Source: Bacteroidota bacterium
Lineage (GTDB): Bacteria > Bacteroidota > Bacteroidia > B-17B0 > B-17BO
DNA length: 7,471 bases
Assembly (NCBI GenBank): GCA_025356715.1
Contig: JANXRU010000277.1
Location: 1-7,471 of the forward strand
Direction: 5' to 3'
Shown here: positions 1 to 6,679 of the stretch, one piece after another
How positions within the stretch are numbered: position 1 is the stretch's first letter
How the letters are laid out: every line of letters begins with the position of its first letter
Program-made: the position numbers and the translations under genes
Notes under the pieces: model-generated
Seen by the model: only the letters and a program-made list of their open reading frames with translations
What the model was told of the DNA's origin: nothing
The model's database searches: none

Positions 1-1
1 G

Positions 2-1957
2 CCTGTGATTAAACTATCCGTTATTATTGTTAACTATAATGTAAAGCACTTTATCGAACAGTGCCTGTTTTCAGTCATAAAGGCTTCTGAAACATTTCCT
101 TGCGAAATATTTGTGGTAGATAATAATTCAGTAGATGGCTCTGTTAGTTTAATAAAAGATAAATTTCCTCAGGTTATTTTAATTGAAAATAAAGTCAATA
201 CAGGTTTTTCGGTAGCGAATAATCAAGCAATTAAGTTAGCTAAAGGCGAATACGTGTTGTTACTTAACCCTGATACAGTGGTTCAAGAGGATACTTTTAT
301 AAAGACATTGGCTTTTATGGATGCTAATCCAAATGCCGGTGGGCTAGGAGTGAAGATGCTTGATGGACAGGGGAATTTTGCACCAGAATCTAAACGAGGA
401 TTACCAACGCCGGCAGTGGCTTTTTATAAAATGTTTGGCTTGGCTAAGTTTTTTCCTCATTCCAAAAAGTTTGGTAAATACCATTTAACTTATTTGCCCG
501 AAAATGCTATTAACGAAATAGACGTTATCAGTGGCGCATTTATGTTGATGCGTCAATCGGTACTAAATAAAATTGGGTTATTGGATGAAACTTTTTTTAT
601 GTACGGAGAAGATATCGATTTATCGTATCGTATTACAAAAGCAGGTTACAAAAATTATTATTTTCCCGAAACTCAAATCATTCATTATAAAGGAGAGAGT
701 ACAAAGAGAAGTAGTTTAAATTATGTGGTTATTTTTTACAAAGCCATGGCTATTTTTAGTAATAAGCATTTCAGTGGTTCTAATGCCTTTTGGTTTAATT
801 TTTTAATTCATTTTGCTATCGTGTTAAAAGCAGGATTGGCAATGGTTTCAAGGTTTTTAAAAAGCTTTACAGTTCCTATCATCGATTTTAGTTTGATTAC
901 TGCTGGTTTATTTTTTATAAAAAACATATACCAACAACAAACAGGCTTTAATGAAAATATTTATTCCGAAAAATTATTAAGTGTTGCCTTTCCTTTATAC
1001 GCTATTGTTTGGATAGTGATGGTTTATTTTAATGGCGGTTATGATAAGCCTATTAAATTGATGAAAATTGTAAGAGGTATTATCGTTGGAACGGTATTTA
1101 TTTTAATGGGATACTCGCTATTACCTGAATCATTAAGGTTTTCGAGGGCTTTAATTTTATTAGGAACCAGTTGGGCTTTGTTTATTTTTTTAATGCTCAG
1201 AATTTCATTTCATTTCTTAAAATTAAAATCGTATAGTTTGAGTTCTGCTAAAACAAAGCGAATTGCAATTATCGGAGAAGAAACGGAATGTATACGTGTG
1301 AATCAATTATTAAAGGAAACACATATTAATCCATCGTTTGTTGGCTTTGTGAGTATTGAAAATTACACGGGAAATAATCAAGCTTACATTGGTAAAATAA
1401 ATCAGATAACGGAAATCATTAATATACACCATATCAACGAAATTATTTTTTGCGCTAAAGACATTTCTTCTCAATTTATTATAAATAATATGTTGACGTT
1501 AGTATCAAGTGGCGTTGATTTTAAAATAGCACCTCCCGAAAGCCTTTCTATTATTGGAAGTAATAGCATTGATACAGCTGGTGATTTGTATATGATTGAT
1601 GTAAATAGTATTACAAAACCAAAGAACAAACGCAATAAACGCTTACTTGATATTGGAATGAGCATTCTAATTTTGGTATTAAGTCCAATACTGTTTTTTT
1701 TACAGGAGCAAAAAACGCATTTCTTTCTCAATATATTTAATGTATTGTTTGGCTTTTATTCATGGGTAGGTTATGGCAGAGTTGCCGATAAATCATTGCC
1801 GGAAATTAAACGTTCTATATTGTCTCCTGCATGTTTGTTTACAAAAGAAGAAGATAATTCCAAAATTAAATTAATGAATTTACGATATGCTAAAGATTAT
1901 AGCATCGAAAAAGATGTGATCATTATTTGGAAATGCCTGAAAAAACTGGGCATTTAA
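2..1957 (+). CDS. Family 2 glycosyltransferase fused to a degenerate polyprenyl-phosphate sugar-transferase-like module
   Basis: Inner-membrane glycosyltransferase that probably adds a sugar to a lipid-linked or envelope glycan; donor and acceptor cannot be read from sequence. Residues are counted from the GTG at 5. A GT-A domain spans about 3-240: SVIIVNYN at the start, a DNN nucleotide-binding patch at 39-41, the metal-binding-type NPD at 88-90, GAFMLMR at 177-183, and GEDIDLSYR with E202/D203/D205. About five hydrophobic segments follow (roughly 262-282, 288-306, 324-343, 356-374, 380-402). A Rossmann-like domain starts at KRIAIIG, about 419, and runs to about 540. KRLLDI, 546-551, plus a hydrophobic helix resembles the start of a bacterial sugar transferase domain, but its catalytic middle is absent and only tail-like pieces remain (SWVGYGR, then YAKDYSIEKD near the end). 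The frame is open to the left edge. The codon before GTG is CCT and base 1 is a G, so the true start may be an ATG two bases outside (MPVIKLSV). It converges on gpsA. Confidence 0.87.
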   Translation, partial: PVIKLSVIIVNYNVKHFIEQCLFSVIKASETFPCEIFVVDNNSVDGSVSLIKDKFPQVILIENKVNTGFSVANNQAIKLAKGEYVLLLNPDTVVQEDTFIKTLAFMDANPNAGGLGVKMLDGQGNFAPESKRGLPTPAVAFYKMFGLAKFFPHSKKFGKYHLTYLPENAINEIDVISGAFMLMRQSVLNKIGLLDETFFMYGEDIDLSYRITKAGYKNYYFPETQIIHYKGESTKRSSLNYVVIFYKAMAIFSNKHFSGSNAFWFNFLIHFAIVLKAGLAMVSRFLKSFTVPIIDFSLITAGLFFIKNIYQQQTGFNENIYSEKLLSVAFPLYAIVWIVMVYFNGGYDKPIKLMKIVRGIIVGTVFILMGYSLLPESLRFSRALILLGTSWALFIFLMLRISFHFLKLKSYSLSSAKTKRIAIIGEETECIRVNQLLKETHINPSFVGFVSIENYTGNNQAYIGKINQITEIINIHHINEIIFCAKDISSQFIINNMLTLVSSGVDFKIAPPESLSIIGSNSIDTAGDLYMIDVNSITKPKNKRNKRLLDIGMSILILVLSPILFFLQEQKTHFFLNIFNVLFGFYSWVGYGRVADKSLPEIKRSILSPACLFTKEEDNSKIKLMNLRYAKDYSIEKDVIIIWKCLKKLGI

Positions 1958-1961
1958 TCTA

Positions 1962-1984
1962 TGTTATTACTTTAAATAATAACA
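1962..1984. terminator. Weak AT-only hairpin between convergent genes
   Basis: An 8-bp inverted repeat, TGTTATTA (1962-1969) and TAATAACA (1977-1984), encloses a 7-nt loop. It lies 5 nt after the glycosyltransferase stop codon and 45 nt beyond the gpsA stop. The stem has a single GC pair and no clean T-run follows on either strand, so terminator function is only suggested by position. The 71-nt spacer holds nothing else I recognise. Confidence 0.3.
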
Positions 1985-2028
1985 ACTTAAAATCTAAAAA
2001 TCAACACTCATTTATCCCCCATCAATTA

Positions 2029-3027
2029 TTAGCTAAGTTGTTCTGCTAACAATGCCATTTCTGTTTTAGCATCTTTGTGATTGTAGATGATGTTGTTTAC
2101 AGCATTGGTAATAGGCATATATACATTATATTTTTTATTGATTTCGCACACGCATTTTACAGCGTAATAACCTTCAGCTACCATGTTCATTTCTAATTGC
2201 GCATTTTTTACGCTATAGCCTTTTCCAAGCATAGTTCCAAAAGTTCTATTACGACTAAATTGCGAGTAAGCTGTTACTAATAAATCTCCTAAATAAGCAG
2301 AAGCTTTGGTGTCCCTGTTAATAGGGTGTATAGCCGCCACAAAACGATCGATTTCTTGAATAGCATTACTAATTAACACAGATAAAAAATTATCCCCATA
2401 GCCTAAACCATGGCAAATGCCACCTGCAACAGCAATTACATTTTTAAGTACTGCTGAAATCTCTGTTCCATATATATCATCACTACTAGAACATTTGATA
2501 TAACGACAACGCATATAGGTGCACAATTCATCTGCCTTAGTTATATCTCTTGCTGCAATAGTTAAGTAAGATAATTTTTCAAGAGCAACCTCTTCAGCAT
2601 GACAAGGGCCTGTGATGACGCCGATGTTATCTAATGGAATTTGAAACACCGTATTTAGATATTCGCCAACAATTAAATTATATTCTGGAACGATACCTTT
2701 GATTGCAGAAAATATTGTTTTGTTTTTAAATGATTCTGGCGAAATGTTTTTAAGTGTATCATTAATAAAGGCTGATGGAACGGCTAAAATAATAATATTA
2801 GCTTGCTCAATTAGTTCTTGTAAATTAGAAGATAAATTTAATTTAGTTAAATCGAAACTAACAGAACTTAAATAACGGGGGTTGTGTTTGTATTTTTTTA
2901 CAAAATCAATATCAGTTTGGTTTCTGTAAAACCAACTAACTTTATCTGCATTATTACATAATATCTTTACAATCGCTGTTGCCCAACTTCCACTTCCAAT
3001 TACGGCTATATTTTTTTTGTTTATCAT
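2029..3027 (-). CDS. gpsA: Glycerol-3-phosphate dehydrogenase [NAD(P)+]
   Basis: Cytoplasmic enzyme that interconverts dihydroxyacetone phosphate and sn-glycerol 3-phosphate using NAD(P)H, supplying the backbone for phospholipid synthesis. The 332-aa length is normal for the family. The N-terminal Rossmann fold has the dinucleotide loop GSGSWA (11-16), LAVPSAF (about 81-87) and SAIKG with K110. GPCHAEEVA (140-148) matches the family GPSHAEEV motif with Cys in place of Ser. The C-terminal helical domain carries the probable catalytic lysine K195 in SAVLKNV, D248 in YLGDLL, the substrate-phosphate motif SRNRTFG (258-264), and VAEG (283-286). The family assignment is firm. It is the last gene of a minus-strand cluster, starting 9 nt after the exonuclease stop, so it probably shares the folA operon transcript. 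The ATG at 3027 is the natural start because the Rossmann strand begins six residues later. No Shine-Dalgarno sequence is evident in the A/T-rich gap. Confidence 0.96.
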   Translation of the reverse strand: MINKKNIAVIGSGSWATAIVKILCNNADKVSWFYRNQTDIDFVKKYKHNPRYLSSVSFDLTKLNLSSNLQELIEQANIIILAVPSAFINDTLKNISPESFKNKTIFSAIKGIVPEYNLIVGEYLNTVFQIPLDNIGVITGPCHAEEVALEKLSYLTIAARDITKADELCTYMRCRYIKCSSSDDIYGTEISAVLKNVIAVAGGICHGLGYGDNFLSVLISNAIQEIDRFVAAIHPINRDTKASAYLGDLLVTAYSQFSRNRTFGTMLGKGYSVKNAQLEMNMVAEGYYAVKCVCEINKKYNVYMPITNAVNNIIYNHKDAKTEMALLAEQLS

Positions 3028-3036
3028 AATTAAAGT

Positions 3037-3732
3037 TTAAGCATAAATAATTTCAGAATCCTGAATAGGAGCTAATCCCTTTAAACATTGGTAAATGCGA
3101 ATAAGCGTTACAACGTCTTTAATGCAATAGGTTTTAATACGCTCAATGTTTTTTTCTTCATAAAATACTTGAGCTATTTGACTTCCATCAATGTCATCTT
3201 TAGGAGACGGAATATTAAAGATATGAGCTAATAAATTAAGAGAAGTGAAATTTTTAATATCTCCAAAACGCCACATTTCCATAGTATCAAGGTGTTTAAC
3301 GTTCCATGGTTTAAAGCCTTGTATTTGTAATAGTTTAGGTAAAGGAAGTTGGTTTACTAATAAGCGTCTGCACAAAAATGGATAATCAAATTCTTTACCA
3401 TTATGTGCGCATAAAAAATGCTCTTCTTTATAAAAATGTGTTTGCATTAATTTTGAAAACTCCATTAAGATATCTTTTTCATTTTCTCCAGCGATGGCCT
3501 TGGTTCTGAATTTACCCTGACTCATATAACCCAATCCAATACAAACCACCTTTGCAAATTCCGCAAAAATTCCGGCTTTAGCGTAGTGTTCCTCGGGAGT
3601 TGTATCTTTTATATACATCATTTTTTTATCCCACAATTCTTTTGCGGTTTCCGAAAGTTCGCTGTATTGGTATTGTACAGGAGCTGTTTCTATATCAATA
3701 AATAAAATATTTTCAATTTTTATTTCGCTCAT
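3037..3732 (-). CDS. Predicted 3'-5' exonuclease, PolB exonuclease-like (DEDDy, RNase H fold)
   Basis: A 231-aa stand-alone proofreading-type exonuclease, related to the exonuclease domain of family B DNA polymerases (the PF10108-like group). It should remove nucleotides from DNA 3' ends using two metal ions; the cellular role is not established from sequence. The DEDDy motifs are all present: motif I DIET with D13/E15, motif II HNGKEFD with N111, F115 and D116, and motif III YCIKD with Y202 and D206. No polymerase domain is attached. I place the start at 3732. The reading frame stays open to an earlier ATG at 3801, but those 23 extra residues lie inside folA and do not resemble the family, whereas MSEIKIENILFIDIE is a normal N-terminus. 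The chosen ATG overlaps the folA stop as ATGA, so translation is probably coupled. gpsA follows after 9 nt. The family call is strong; the substrate is inferred. Confidence 0.9.
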   Translation of the reverse strand: MSEIKIENILFIDIETAPVQYQYSELSETAKELWDKKMMYIKDTTPEEHYAKAGIFAEFAKVVCIGLGYMSQGKFRTKAIAGENEKDILMEFSKLMQTHFYKEEHFLCAHNGKEFDYPFLCRRLLVNQLPLPKLLQIQGFKPWNVKHLDTMEMWRFGDIKNFTSLNLLAHIFNIPSPKDDIDGSQIAQVFYEEKNIERIKTYCIKDVVTLIRIYQCLKGLAPIQDSEIIYA

Positions 3733-4223
3733 CGTTTTATGTATTTTTGAAAAGTATAATCCATTTTGTTTTTTTCGTCGGCAAGGTGTTTTTCCTCCCA
3801 AACTAATTCAAATTGATTCGGGTCTATTTCAGAAAAATAAACATCACCTTCAATCGTTGTATTGACACTCGTTTTATAAATAGTATCTACTAAATGTAAA
3901 GATTGTTTATATATTTCGCCACCACCAATAATAAAAACTTCTTGTTCATTTTGTAAATGATTAATGGCAGATTCTAAGTTTGGTTCTATAATAATATCAA
4001 ACATTTTGTCTGAATTAAAGAGAGAATCTCTAGTTATAATAATGTTTTTTCTTCCTGGTAACGTACGGCCAATAGATTGAAATGTTTTACGCCCCATTAC
4101 AACTGGACAACCCATTGTTGTTGTTTTAAAAAACTTTAAATCGGCTGGTAAATGCCATAATAGCTGATTATCCTTACCGATGGCATTATTTAAAGAGGTG
4201 GCAACAATAATAGATAATGTCAT
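3729..4223 (-). CDS. folA: Dihydrofolate reductase
   Basis: Cytoplasmic enzyme that reduces 7,8-dihydrofolate to tetrahydrofolate with NADPH, feeding thymidylate, purine and methionine synthesis; it is the target of trimethoprim-type antifolates. At 164 aa it is a normal chromosomal-type DHFR. Visible motifs are the N-terminal strand MTLSIIVATSLNNAIGKDN, the active-site block WHLPADL (23-29) with the catalytic acid D28, GRKTF (44-48) and PGR (56-58) for cofactor and folate contacts, and IGGGEIY (99-105), the glycine-rich NADPH loop. It looks intact. It is the first gene of the folA-exonuclease-gpsA cluster, and its TGA overlaps the next ATG by 4 nt. The usual bacterial partner thyA is not adjacent: the upstream neighbour is a secreted nuclease gene whose terminator separates the two units. 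A promoter should lie in the roughly 33 nt between that terminator and the ATG or overlap the hairpin, but I see no convincing one. Confidence 0.96.
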   Translation of the reverse strand: MTLSIIVATSLNNAIGKDNQLLWHLPADLKFFKTTTMGCPVVMGRKTFQSIGRTLPGRKNIIITRDSLFNSDKMFDIIIEPNLESAINHLQNEQEVFIIGGGEIYKQSLHLVDTIYKTSVNTTIEGDVYFSEIDPNQFELVWEEKHLADEKNKMDYTFQKYIKR

Positions 4224-4256
4224 AATAATTCAATTATATGATAAATGTAATTAAAT

Positions 4257-4291
4257 AAAAAAGGGTTCCGAATAAATCAGAACCCTTTTTT
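4257..4291 (-). terminator. Intrinsic terminator after the endonuclease I gene
   Basis: A perfect 12-bp inverted repeat, AAAAAAGGGTTC (4257-4268) and GAACCCTTTTTT (4280-4291), flanks an 11-nt loop. Read on the minus strand it lies 24 nt after the stop codon at 4316 and ends in a run of six T. The A and T tracts are symmetric, so it could also stop plus-strand transcription. It separates the secreted-nuclease unit from the folA operon. Confidence 0.88.
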
Positions 4292-4315
4292 ATTCAAAGG
4301 AAAGTTAATAAATAA

Positions 4316-6598
4316 TTATTGGATAATTAATTTACGCGTTATTTTTTCATTTTTATACGTCAAATTAACAAAATATACGCCACCACTAAGTTTCAAATCA
4401 TTAACAGTAATGGAATTGAATCCATTAATCACATCAACTGGTTTAGTATAGACTATTCGTCCAGCAACATCAGTAATTGCTAAGCTGAATTTGTCAGTTA
4501 ATTTAGCATCAATTAATAAATAGAATTCGCCTGAAGTTGGATTAGGAGCTAACACATATTCAAACTGTGTTAATACATTTTCTTTAATTCCTACAGCTAC
4601 ATAACATGGTGCATTTGTTCCAGTTGTATATGTAGGAGCCGCAATGTAAGTCATGTTAGAGAAGTCAATATAACAAGCGTATTGAATACTATCAATAAAA
4701 GGGTTACGGTTACCTTGTAATGAATCAATAAAATCATTACGAGATATTTCCCAAGCATCTGGTAAATCTTGAAAATGCCATTTTTTTAATAAATTTTGAT
4801 CTTGTCCGTAAGCAATAGTTCCTGAAATGGGATTTCTTAGTTTCCAATTTTGAGGAACACCAGACGCATTGTTTTGTGTATTATAGCACGTTGCCATATA
4901 CATAACTGCACGAGCAAAATCTCCTTTGTGTTGATTTCTAGGTTCAAATACATGATTGCCGTTGATATCATTACCCGTTTTACAAGCTAAATAAGTAGTT
5001 GCTGGAGTACCAATAACTTCTCCTTCAGGATAATTACTTCTTGGAGCATTGGCGTTATTTTGGTTAGTTGGAAACAAATGATGTTGATCATTATATTCCT
5101 TTCTTTCTACATTGTTTGGAGCAGTTCCAGTGCCATCTGCTGGATTTGTAGGCATCCAGTTATGGCAATAGCTATGCTCACGACTAAAATAACCCCAAAC
5201 AAATGGCTCAGTGTATACATTATTTTCACTACTATAAACACAAGTAACTACTTTTTGTCCACCTGTTGTATCTCGTTGTTCAAACAAACGAAGGATCGTT
5301 TCATCATAGTTTCCATAAAATGTAGAAGTATGTGGGTAAACTAATGCAGAAAGATTAGATAAAAATGAAGTTGAACTTGTATTTAAGGAAATGTATTTAC
5401 TTGGAGGCATCATAGAATTCGCAGCAGTAAAGCTTCCTAATAGAGGTGAGGTTTGCTTATAATTTATAAAACTTGTATAGCCATTATATGCAAATACTGC
5501 TATTTGATAGTTTAATCCAGCATAAATATTGTTTAACCCAAGTGTTGTTACACTGCTTGTACTTATTACTTTAGTGGATCCAATAGCATCACCAATCATA
5601 TAGGTAACACCATCAACAGGAATTTCAGTTATTGGAGAAGATCCTTCTTTTTTTAGCACTAAATAACCAGTTGGAGCACTTGTTGAGGCTACAAATGAAC
5701 CTAATGCTCGGTATGATTTAATATTTGATGCGACGAAAGAAGTAGGCTGATTAGCAGGTTCTGTAAAATATGAACCCCCAAGGCCAGTTAAATTAATGAT
5801 GTATGGATTTTCATCACTATCATTATTACCTATAGTTAAAGTAACTGTTCTTGTTCCAATTGATACTGGAGTAAAATCTATCACTAAATTATTTGCTCCT
5901 AATGCAGCAACGGATGAAGGGACTGTACTTAAAACAAATTCAGAAGCCATAGGTCCAGTAATATTAGCTGAAGTAATAGATAAAGTGCTAGCTGTTCCCA
6001 AGTTTTCTATAGAAAAAGTAACCGGAGTGGTAGTACCAACCGGAGAACTAAACATATAAGAGCCACCGGTTACGATAGTTGTTGAACCTTGTTTGATATT
6101 TATTTCTTGAGCAGGAGTTGCTGCGCCAGCGTCTAAATTCACATCATCTAACCCCACATTACCAGTAACTTTTGCACTATAATTAAAACGAATATAATGA
6201 CTTGCCGAATTTGGAACGTCTGTAATTAAGGTATATGCTGTTGCGATGGCTGTGTGTGAATGTAAAGTAGTCCAAGTAGTTCCATTAGTAGATTCTTCTA
6301 CTAAAAAGGTACCACCTGCAAAACTATTACCAGCAATCCAATAGGTTAAATTACCTGGATTTCCGCTAAAAAAAATAGTTAACATATCGCCAGTACCATC
6401 AAATTTATAAGCAGGAGGAGTGTGTCCAGATGCTGAATAGTAGGGGACAGGATATGTAGCACTGTTAGGATTTACTTCTGTCCAAAAGGCAGGTAAGGCA
6501 GTAGAAGAAAAGCTCCACGCTGTAGGAAGAGCTGTTTGTGCTTTAGCGCTCATCATCGTTAAGGCGCAAAGCAAAGTAAATAGTTTGATTGTTTTCAT
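4316..6598 (-). CDS. Secreted endonuclease I-family nuclease with accessory beta domains and T9SS sorting domain
   Basis: A 760-aa exported protein, probably a metal-dependent nonspecific nuclease acting outside the cell. A Sec signal peptide (1-20) has a K-containing start, a hydrophobic core and probable cleavage after AKA before Q21. Residues about 22-157 look like a beta-sandwich (jelly-roll or choice-of-anchor type), about 162-275 an ASH/choice-of-anchor D Ig-like domain (FSIENLGTAS, ITGPMASEF, IDFTP), and about 278-392 a fibronectin III-like domain. The nuclease domain spans about 400-655. It carries REHSY with E474 and the probable general base H475, DQHHLFPTNQNNANAPRSN with the probable metal ligand N517, and FEP (551-553) followed by KGDFARAVMYM, matching the EndA/Vvn pattern. 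Six cysteines (453, 478, 539, 571, 642, 665) sit in and just after this domain, consistent with disulfides. Residues about 682-760 form a type A sorting domain (APNPTSGEF, LSGGVYFVNL, terminal KLIIQ). The accessory-domain boundaries are estimates. Flanking terminators suggest a single-gene transcript or partial read-through from the PLD gene. Confidence 0.92.
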   Translation of the reverse strand: MKTIKLFTLLCALTMMSAKAQTALPTAWSFSSTALPAFWTEVNPNSATYPVPYYSASGHTPPAYKFDGTGDMLTIFFSGNPGNLTYWIAGNSFAGGTFLVEESTNGTTWTTLHSHTAIATAYTLITDVPNSASHYIRFNYSAKVTGNVGLDDVNLDAGAATPAQEINIKQGSTTIVTGGSYMFSSPVGTTTPVTFSIENLGTASTLSITSANITGPMASEFVLSTVPSSVAALGANNLVIDFTPVSIGTRTVTLTIGNNDSDENPYIINLTGLGGSYFTEPANQPTSFVASNIKSYRALGSFVASTSAPTGYLVLKKEGSSPITEIPVDGVTYMIGDAIGSTKVISTSSVTTLGLNNIYAGLNYQIAVFAYNGYTSFINYKQTSPLLGSFTAANSMMPPSKYISLNTSSTSFLSNLSALVYPHTSTFYGNYDETILRLFEQRDTTGGQKVVTCVYSSENNVYTEPFVWGYFSREHSYCHNWMPTNPADGTGTAPNNVERKEYNDQHHLFPTNQNNANAPRSNYPEGEVIGTPATTYLACKTGNDINGNHVFEPRNQHKGDFARAVMYMATCYNTQNNASGVPQNWKLRNPISGTIAYGQDQNLLKKWHFQDLPDAWEISRNDFIDSLQGNRNPFIDSIQYACYIDFSNMTYIAAPTYTTGTNAPCYVAVGIKENVLTQFEYVLAPNPTSGEFYLLIDAKLTDKFSLAITDVAGRIVYTKPVDVINGFNSITVNDLKLSGGVYFVNLTYKNEKITRKLIIQ

Positions 6599-6630
6599 AG
6601 TTTTAATTTTATTGATTTGTTTTAATTAAA

Positions 6631-6659
6631 AAAGGGTTTTGTTTAACACAAAACCCTTT
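6631..6659 (-). terminator. Intrinsic terminator after the phospholipase D-like gene
   Basis: A perfect 12-bp inverted repeat, AAAGGGTTTTGT (6631-6642) and ACAAAACCCTTT (6648-6659), encloses a TTAAC loop. On the minus strand it begins 20 nt after the stop codon at 6680, and the stem ends in a run of six T. It ends 32 nt before the endonuclease ATG, so it sits in the spacer between the two nuclease genes. Its AAAAAAGGGTT edge matches that of the terminator near 4257. Confidence 0.85.
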
Positions 6660-6679
6660 CTGTTTTGTGTATGTATTAT

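Noticed and set aside
1471..1731. Minus-strand open frame of 86 codons inside the glycosyltransferase gene
   Set aside because: Antisense to the well-supported Rossmann-domain region, with no recognisable domain or initiation context.
3733..3801. Upstream in-frame extension of the exonuclease starting at ATG 3801
   Set aside because: The 23 extra residues are read from inside folA in another frame, look unlike the family, and the ATGA overlap at 3729-3732 gives a better-supported start.
4241..4249. Near match to a Bacteroidota -7 promoter box (TACATTTA on the minus strand) upstream of folA
   Set aside because: One mismatch to TAnnTTTG in very AT-rich DNA, and no TTTG/TTG element at the expected distance, where the terminator hairpin lies.
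5000..5250. Possible colicin-type HNH motif because of the His/Asn-rich stretches in the endonuclease
   Set aside because: The order REHSY, then DQHHLFPTNQNNANAPRSN, then FEP with KGDFAR matches the endonuclease I (Vvn/EndA) pattern better than HNH families.
5060..5344. Plus-strand open frame of 94 codons inside the endonuclease gene
   Set aside because: Antisense to the conserved nuclease domain; hydrophobic-looking but low-complexity shadow sequence.
5796..6059. Plus-strand open frame of 87 codons inside the endonuclease gene
   Set aside because: Antisense to the ASH-like domain; its composition reflects the repetitive Thr/Ser-Val codons of the opposite strand.
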